This document shows positions 56,240 to 64,000 of a DNA stretch of 64,000 nt, piece by piece. The stretch's first letter is position 1; the number at the start of each line of letters is the position of its first letter. Both the position numbers and the translations under genes were made by a program. This stretch comes from Isoetes taiwanensis (lineage: Eukaryota > Streptophyta > Lycopodiopsida > Isoetales > Isoetaceae): NCBI GenBank assembly GCA_021234155.1, contig JAJEKV010000086.1, forward strand, positions 4,634,257 to 4,698,256, in the 5' to 3' direction. The notes beneath the pieces are model-generated. The model saw only the letters and a program-made list of their open reading frames with translations. It searched no databases and was not told where the DNA came from.

Positions 56240-59200
56240 TTAAGAATGTTAGTAAGTTTATTCTTGATTGTTTATTGTTAGTTTCAAAATTTTGTTGTCT
56301 AATTTTGATTTATTGACTACAAGTGGGCATTCTTTTATTGGTGCTACCTTCAATAATTGTACTTTTCTTTTGGTTCCTGATTCTAATGCTCTAGTTCCTT
56401 ACTTGGACAAGGAAAAAACCATTTCAAATTTGCCCAATTGATGAGCTATTGTTTGCCAAATAGTGTTTATAAAACTTTGTTTTTCAAATTTGCAAATAGG
56501 TCTTAATTTTGAAAGTATGCAAGGGTTTTAACACTGTGCAAGAGGCATTGTAATGTTTGATGCACTGTTTAAATGGCGATGCTCTAAGCAGCCCAAAAAC
56601 CAAAAAATTAACTGAAGTAAACAATTTGCTAAAAAATAACGGATTTCAATGATCTGGCGGTTTATGATACCATTGTCCACATCTTTCACACAACTGCTTT
56701 ATAATACTTGATAAACAAATAGTAAGGAATAAGCAAATACTATCTTCCACCCAGTACCATTAGAAGAAACGGAACACTAGAACATTGATATCCTCCTCAT
56801 TTAATAGCATATTAATGATTCTAACTATACCACTAAAAGCTTGAATTTTTGGCATATGCTAGAAAGCCAGAATAAACTCTACATAGAAATTCCACAACAT
56901 TTAGCCTCCAACTCTGATCTATCTAAGTTTCTTATAGAACATCTCATGCTATGCTATTTCTTAATTACTCATTAACAAAATCCCCAAATATTCATTTTGC
57001 AATGCAAATAGGTTTCAGGTGCACAGTGGACAATGCAAGGCTCGCAATTGGCAATAGGTATGTATGTAAAATGGCCAACCATAGTAGTTCAGGAGAATGA
57101 ACTAAGACAAGTTGATAACTAGATGACGTCCTCATAGCTATTTTATATGAACTTCGGTGTCTGGGTTACCAGGCTTCTAGATTTACTAAGAAACATATTT
57201 AGACAAGGTTCGAAACAGATAATTCGTGATTAAGCAAGTGAGTTTAAAAGTCCTTAAATTCCAGCACTGCTTTGGATTCTTTGATACTTGGCATCAAATT
57301 TACATGCCACTTGTATGGTACTGTGAACGTCATCACCTTAACTTTGTAGTGGCGTATTCCAGGTCATATATGCCAGAGTTTAAAAAGTCCCTGAACAAGT
57401 CATACTTATCCTAAATTTATTCCTGTTATTCCTGTTATTTACTTTGTAATATTCTCTTACATGGCTGTTAAAACTTCAGCTCTGCAATATGACATAAAGA
57501 GTCAAGAAAGCCAGATTGTTGTACCTTCTTTGTCCATCAAACAAACACAGAAGATAAAAGTGAACAACAATGCTAAATCCAAGATAATGGCGGTCATCAT
57601 AATGGTATATAGACATATCCAGTACCCTAACAACAGATCCTTCTGTAATGCATACAATTATGCCACTATTTGACCAAACTTGTCATCACATAGGCATTAA
57701 GTTAGGCGAAAGTTCCACAAGGCAGTCTGCATAATAAAATGGAAGAGTCCAAAATTCCCACTCTCTAAATGGTCAGTGGGCCTACACAAGAAATATCAAT
57801 GGCAGAATATATAAAGGATACCTCTTCAAATAGGTGCAGGTTTGGATCCCCTAGACTTTAGCAGGTTAAACTAATAAAATAAGCTTGCAGCAAAGATTTT
57901 ATTTTGCTGGTGCACTGAGCTATCATGTCACTTATCATAAATGGTCTCAAGGCAATACATAAAATATAGATGTAAGCTGATAAACTTGTTTACCAAATAG
58001 GTGGGCAAGAACATAATAAAAACATGGAATCATCATTTAAGTGTTGGATTAAAGTGGAGCAACGAACAAAGATACGTTAAACACGAAATGCTTAAAGAAT
58101 TTTGGCCGGCATAAGGACAATCAAGGGATCAACAATGCCGTGCACTGCATGCTAGGAGCCACAAGTCACTATGCTGTAAGTGCAACGCATATACCTATTC
58201 GATAGGCATTTGCACAGGTTTTTATTCTAGCCAAGCATGTGATAAAGATACCTCTACTGCAACAAATATATCCTTTTCCAAGGTTATTATACTAGTTTTA
58301 AAAAAGGATAAGGATGGGATGGCATTCAAGAAAACACGAAAATAGTTCCCATGGAAAATGATCACCCTTCATGGATTAAATAAATTTAAGCAATAGGCAT
58401 GTGAACCGCTGCTTTAAGGTATATACTCAATCCTCTAGGTTTAAATATATATATATATCAATTCTACATACGTGCAAACGAAGAAACCATTCCCAGCATC
58501 CAAGACTGGATGCACTGAACCCACTTGCAAAGTGGTGCATTTTTTAAGAAATGAGTATAATACTGGAAGTTCTGATTTGAATCAGAAGGGTGATGAACAG
58601 AACATCATAACAGGGCCAAAAAACATGTAAAAATGGAGAATAAAATCACCTGTTTGTTTGAGCAGGAATAGATGCGCAGGGCAATGTCTTGCTAAAGTCC
58701 GGCATGGCAGCTTCTTCGGAGCCGGCATGTCTGGAGATCGGGAGACACGGGCATGTTTGAATACTGATTTCGAATGAGACAAGGCTGTGAAATGAATACA
58801 AAATGCATAAATAATAACCATGCAGACTGAGCCATTTTACAAATGACAATTGGGTGGTCTGGAACTCACCAGGCCTCTGCAGTTCTTAACGCTCTGGAGT
58901 ACTTGCCCTTTTCTTGGCAGAAACAAAAGACTGCTCCGGCGGTGATGTTAAAAATTGAGACATGCCTTGATTTGTAAGTTGCAGTACAAAAAGTCCCAGG
59001 TGTTGCCCTTTTTTTTTGCTGCCTTTTTTCCAAGGCATGGCATGCCACACGCTACCCAATTTAATGGGAACTTGCAATCCATCCCAACCCCATCGCTAAA
59101 ACGACCATTACAGCCTTGGATTTTATTTGTATTTTATAAAAAATTTCCTTTTTTTCCCTTGGATTTTGTATTCTATCTTCCATTTATTCTTTTCAATGAT

Positions 59201-60440
59201 CTTCAACCACTAAATTGTTGGTCATATAACCTATGTGTTTATGTTGCATCTCCTCCACATTCAAAATGTTGGGACTTAACAATGCTAAATGTCTTTTTTG
59301 CTGGAGTGTTGGAGACTGCAAATTTATCCTTACCTTCCTTTCTTTTGTTCATCCCATGACCCCAATTATTAATAGTGAAAAGAAATTAATACTCTCCATT
59401 GCCTAAAACACTCCTCAAATAAGCTTGATATTTTATTTATATTGTCGCTAAAGTTTCAAGATTGAAAGTAAAGCCATAGGTGGTGATGATCAATTATTGC
59501 GTCATTTGGAATGTCTTCTTGAAAATATGTAAAGCTCCAAAACACTCCTTTATCTTGTGGGCATGTAAGCCTACACAATTATTTAGTTATGATATCAAAG
59601 TTCATTTGGGTGGCTTCTCTTTGGTGAAGATGCTTTCTCTGGCTTAAGGTTGGTTCGTCAATCACTTCTATAGTGTCTCCCCTTTCACAAGTCAACCATC
59701 AAACCTAGCCTCCCATGGACTTTGTTATACCCACTGCATCCATAGACATGGACATGGGATAAACTGCGCCACCCTAAAGTGTCAGTGTGTCAATGACAAA
59801 TTCTCCATAGATGTGTTCGAGTGAATGTCCTGGTATGAACCCAAGAATCTCAAATCTTTGTCTCCCAAAATTTGGCATTTTTAGGGTTTGCTATGGGAAA
59901 ATCATGTTACCTAACACCTCAATGTGTTTGGTGGCTAAACATTATGTTCCTTCAAGCATTGCAGCATGCGTAAGAGGGCAATTGGAATTATTCAAAAGGG
60001 CCATCTGCGCATGGTGAGAGTGGTCTTACTAGAATGGGGCATGCTTGATCATTCTTAAAGTTTTAAGATGTTTCCTTAGTTTTAAATACTCCGTTCAAGT
60101 TGGACTTCTTTATCAGATCTAAATTTTGGTACCTGGAAGGTTCAAAATGGTGCAATCACAAATGGTGCTAGAAGATAGTTGGAATTATTTTAATAGGTCA
60201 TCTGCACATGGTATGAGTGGTCCAGAAATTTAATTTTCTTGAAAAAAAATCTTGTGTAAATTCTACTAGTTCTTTTAAATGCTAACTAATTACTCGTGCT
60301 CCTAGCTAGCTACAGACTCTAATCATGGAAAAAACAACTGCCCAATATTCGAGATTTGCACTTGGGATTTTAACTCCAAGACTAAATGTTTAGGTTAGTT
60401 AGTCACTACTAGGAGATGATCAATGCTCGATCTTGGTCCA
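56240..60440. other. 4.2-kb stretch without a recognisable gene
   Basis: AT-rich. Several short frames (57,226-57,414; 58,646-58,849; 58,955-59,359; 59,811-60,017) show no domain or repeat. A small TATATATATA run lies at 58,447. No transposon ends were found. Confidence 0.5.
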
Positions 60441-60445
60441 CCAAG

Positions 60446-60464
60446 ATCATTGCTCTGATACTAT
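60446..60464 (-). promoter_or_regulatory. primer-binding site
   Basis: On the minus strand TAGTATCAGAGCAATGATC follows the LTR terminus ATCA after TAA. Its first 12 bases match the initiator-tRNA-Met-type site TGGTATCAGAGC with one change. Confidence 0.7.
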
Positions 60465-60466
60465 TA

Positions 60467-61948
60467 TGATACTTCCTGCTCATATACGATGCCCCGACCG
60501 TATATGGACAGGAGGTTCCCTCCTATCCTCACTGGGCGCCAACATGAGGTCGTCTATCTGACGTCAGACTCTTGATGTGAGCAAGAAAGCGATGTGAAAG
60601 AAATAAACGTGTCATTCATCCTCCCTTGGACTAACCTAGCTGCAGAAGTGCATAAACATAAGCACATAATATCACATCAAACAACATAACGACCTCAAAG
60701 GGTAGGATCGCCATATCTAGACCACATCATATTCCTACCCAGGCTCATACTCGTGGAGATGGACTAACGGCTTAGGTCTTTAGAGATCATTGCAGATAGA
60801 ATTCATGGCATCGGATTTGGCTGGTAAAGGAACATGGTTGTTGGGTAGTCCACTCCATCTGCCCCTCCTATGCATACTTTGCAGATAGACTAAAAAATGT
60901 TGGGACTTGACTATAGCCTGGGGGGGGTTTATACTCGAGGGAACTACTCCAGGGTTGCACCTCCCCTGGCCCAATGAGACAGGAGGAAACTAATCTCCTC
61001 TAGAAGGTACATATCAACTACAAGCAGCTAGAGAACCACAGTTACCCATGCTCGTACATGACTTAACCCCACTGGAGCAACGCACCACCTAGGATGTGTC
61101 GAGCCCATAAAACCACATGGAGCCACACCTGGCTTGCAACGACCCCAGTAGACTTTACACACCAAGAGGTCAAGTGCAGTTGGACAAGCCTTCCTTATCA
61201 GCCAGTCAAGTCCCGCCACCCATAGCCAGACGGACTCCTATGCACAGTCCATAATTAATGGGAATTAATGAGGTATAATACTAGGAGCATACTGCGCATG
61301 GCTTCTAGGTCTCGATCCCCCTTCTCAGTACACAAGAGGTGCACACAGAGCAATCCAATATCATCATAATGAACTGAAATAACAGAATAGGGATCTAATC
61401 TAACTACTTCATACATAGTTAGATTCATTCGTCAATGGCTAAGATTCTTAGATTTAGAGGTCGTCTATAGCTTGGCTTAGTACCCATCGGGAAGCATGCA
61501 TTGACTGATAGAGTGTCCACTAACTGGATCCTTGGATGACTCCCATTCCTTTGAATATGTCCATGTTGTTGAGATGATCAAGAATCAAAATGATACTTCG
61601 AAATGCGAGCTCCCCTGTTGTTGTGAGGCCAAAATCTGTCAGGCATTGCTGCAATGCATGCTTCTTAGGTTGGAGTCCAAAAAGATAATTGTTTGAGGTT
61701 CCTTCTTCTTTAATCCCCATGCTTTTAGGGTTAGGGTCTAATCGACCATATGGTTCATACAGGGTATTGCTACGTGGCAATGTAGATTGTATTCACATGT
61801 TATATAATATATGCAATATAATAGGTTCTAATAGTCATGAAACATAACCCTTTACAAGCATCATGTACATGCCGTCTCGTCAACGTGTACTAATGACGTG
61901 GTAGTATAATATATGTTTTTATATCGTATATTATTCTGGAATGTCACA
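60467..61948 (-). repeat. diverged LTR of the chromovirus family, minus orientation
   Basis: The LTR runs on the minus strand from TGTGACATTCCAG (61,948) to AAGTATCA (60,467), about 1.48 kb. It is homologous but clearly diverged from 53,700-55,253. The primer-binding site follows, so it is the 5' LTR of an element whose interior is lost or unrecognisable. Before it there is no polypurine tract. An 86-codon open frame at 61,520-61,780 is probably incidental. Confidence 0.75.
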
Positions 61949-61984
61949 TATGAGGGCACTCTGAATCCAAGGGAATCCTTTTAG

Positions 61985-62030
61985 GAAGTTCCAGAATGTT
62001 GTAGTAGGTTCTCGAATGTTCTAGAATGAC
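61985..62030. promoter_or_regulatory. heat-shock-element-like cluster
   Basis: GGTTCTCGAATGTTCTAGAA contains four consecutive alternating nTTCn/nGAAn units with correct spacing, and a further TTCCAGAA lies about 20 bp upstream. It sits just upstream of the minus-strand LTR. Activity is inference. Confidence 0.45.
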
Positions 62031-62094
62031 AGGGGCTGATGGAAATCTAATTTTCCATCTAAATGGCCATCTCTCGTCAATAGACCAATTGAAC

Positions 62095-62160
62095 TCCCAT
62101 AGACCAACTGGTCTCCGAGGACATTAAAAACCAAACCAATTCAATTCAATTCAATTCATC
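62095..62160 (+). mobile_element. LINE/SINE 3' end with hairpin and AATTC tail
   Basis: TCCCATAGACC-AACT-GGTCTCC (stem 62,101-62,114), then GAGGACATTAAAAACC and the tail CAATTCAATTCAATTCAATTC. It is a fourth instance of the terminal motif, with a different tail repeat. Confidence 0.7.
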
Positions 62161-63817
62161 GATTATAAAAGGTCATTATGGACCAAACAAATAGATAGAT
62201 AGATAATATTTTTACATCATGCCACATTGGCAGCGTCCATGACAGATCCCCAAAGACTTGAACACAAGGTCTCTTAATTGCTAACCCAATGTACTAGCCA
62301 CTAAACTGAAAGGTGGCAAAGTTGTCTAAAATAGCCTTCTCCCATCATGTGTAGACATTTTTGATAGCCAAAGAAAATACTTGTGACATACATTTGAGTT
62401 ATTTCTGAACAGATTGCAAGATGCATTTGTTGATTATGCTTTCCATGTATCCTGGTGACATCCTTTCACAATGTTGGCTATGAACATTTCTATAGGTACA
62501 TAGTAACCATAGATGCCTCTTATGAAAAACATGGTAAGCATAAAACAGAGTCTATGTAATCCATGCCATCAATCCAAGTTGTTAGACTTCTTATATTCCA
62601 TAGCAGTTTATTGAGGCGGTATGGCCATCATTCGGGATCGTTGGCCATCTGATCCTTGGACTGTTATGTGTAGCCTTGTCTTCTTCTTCATTCGACGGGA
62701 GGGGGGGGGAGGGAGGGGGGGGGGGGAGGGGGATAATTTCATTCTGAATTTTTTTCTCTCTCTCCTTTTTTTTTAGTTTTGTTGTGGGCTTCGTGCCCAT
62801 GTTCTTATCGTCCCATGGCTGCTTGTGGTCTCCATAATCATAAAACTTTCTTATCTTATATTTCTTATATTTATCATTTGATTATTTCAGAAGTTCTATT
62901 CCATAATGATTATTTGGCCCAAACTGGACTGCAAGGCTTGAACTTGGATTTGCATACCATTTTATCATGGCCGTCTTCAAGTGTTGCTAATACTTAATTC
63001 TGTTTTTAAATCTACCTCCTCGTTGCATCCTCTTCTTTAGTATGAGCCATTGGATTGAGGAAGATTATTTGGAATTTACCTCATCTAAGGTTGACATTTT
63101 AAATTGACAAAAGAACTCATGTCTGAATCAAAGGTGTGAAAACACTATAAGTTTTTTACTAAGTATCATAATACAAGTGCGAAACATTGCACTAAAGCAA
63201 AATGTAGCAGGAGAAATTTTAGAAGCTTTTATAATGAAGCCATTCTTGATCAGAACGCATCATAAATCTTAAAAGCTTAACATGCCAGAACCTTCAACCA
63301 AGAAGATTTCTAGTTGATTCAGATCTGCTTTCTGACTTACCACAAGAAATGGCTGAAGGATTCAAACCTCCAGGCCATGTGCTGCCCTATATAAGGGCAA
63401 ACAAAAGAATAGAGAAGCAAAATAAACTGACTGAAAGACCGAAAGGTTTGTAGAAATGCTTACAAACCCAACACTAAAGGAGCCAACTATATTAGCATCC
63501 AACACAAATCATTGAGCCAAATTTTCCATTTTTTATATCCCGAATGTATCCTCATATAGAGGATATTATATCATTATATGTTGTCCATCATCTACATCAT
63601 TGCAATTATCACAAACCTTGCATGTTCTCCTCACTCTAAGAATTTTCTCTCATCTTCTTGTGTCAACTCCAAGTCTGTGTGAGCTGAGCCTAATCTGCAG
63701 TTCAAATTCTGTCTGTACAAGTTCATCTTAGACTGCGGTTCATCCAAACTTTTGTTACTACCTTTTTATAGTCCACTTTCTAATTCTTCACCTTGCTCCA
63801 GTGCCTCACAAGAAACA
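62161..63817. other. no recognisable gene; G-run at 62,692-62,735
   Basis: AT-rich spacer with a short GATA run (about 62,187). A poly-G/GA tract of about 40 bases at 62,692-62,735 can form a G-quadruplex. No coding region is supported. Confidence 0.5.
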
Positions 63818-64000
63818 GTTCTCCTAGATTTCCTTATATTCTCAAAGATTTTATAAAGATTCCCTTGGATTGCTCGAGATTCTCAAAGATTTTCATGAGA
63901 TTCCCATAGATTCTCTAAGGTTCCCTTGAGATTCCCCTAGATTCCCAAAGATTGTCTCAAGATTCACCTAGGTTTCCCATGATTCTATGTAGATTCTCTT
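63818..64000. repeat. degenerate AGATTCYC tandem repeat, runs off window
   Basis: Twelve or more imperfect units such as AGATTCCC, GAGATTCTC and AAGATTCAC, 11-16 bp apart, continue to the window edge. It is a degenerate minisatellite. Confidence 0.75.

Overview
This window looks like nuclear DNA of a land plant with a large, repeat-filled genome. The background is AT-rich. I found no intact conserved host gene, rRNA or tRNA gene. Plant origin is inferred from a captured type-A cytokinin response-regulator fragment, LINEs with the plant-type zinc-binding (zf-RVT) C-terminus, a chromodomain Ty3/gypsy element, and a gene with DUF8039-like and DUF7869-like domains. DIRS-like and Crypton-like sequences make me lean towards a seed-free plant (fern, lycophyte or bryophyte). 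That is inference, and I cannot name the species.

Layout. 1-1.83 kb (minus): 5' half of a LINE with an RRM-type ORF1 and an APE-type endonuclease, running off the window edge. 4.27-5.33 kb: a SINE with three tRNA-like head units and a 16-bp target-site duplication, itself split by a 715-bp hAT-like foldback element (8-bp duplication) that carries twenty alternating palindromic 14-mers. 5.44-12.8 kb and 18.6-27.9 kb: old duplicated blocks built from decayed plant LINE pieces. One copy is split by a complete LINE of about 6 kb (20,885-26,897, plus strand) with a poly-A tail and a 16-bp target-site duplication. 12.9-17.4 kb: a pair of inverted arms, each holding response-regulator exons, with Helitron-type 3' ends beside them.

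29.2-39.2 kb is the least explained region. A minus-strand gene (29.2-32.95 kb) contains a ParB-like 'DGQHS' motif. It is divergent from a plus-strand gene (33.45-39.2 kb) with DUF8039-like and DUF7869-like (transposase-like) domains. A small intact minus-strand ORF lies inside the large intron of the plus gene. A GC-rich palindrome is scattered about nine times, only through the non-coding parts of this gene pair. I infer an undescribed or poorly described DNA transposon, now decayed.

40-43 kb: direct and tandem repeats, a Helitron 3' end and a zinc-finger-like fragment. 45.4-46.9 kb (minus): a DIRS/Ngaro-like reverse transcriptase and RNase H. 47.0-48.5 kb (minus): a 5'-truncated LINE abutting a chromovirus (48.5-55.25 kb, plus) that has lost its 5' LTR and the start of gag. 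55.3-56.2 kb: a Crypton/DUF3504-like tyrosine recombinase with introns and nonsense codons. 60.4-61.95 kb (minus): a diverged LTR of the chromovirus family with its primer-binding site. Four places (about 3.0, 15.8, 47.05 and 62.1 kb) share a LINE-type 3' end: a hairpin with compensating base changes, then a short-repeat tail.
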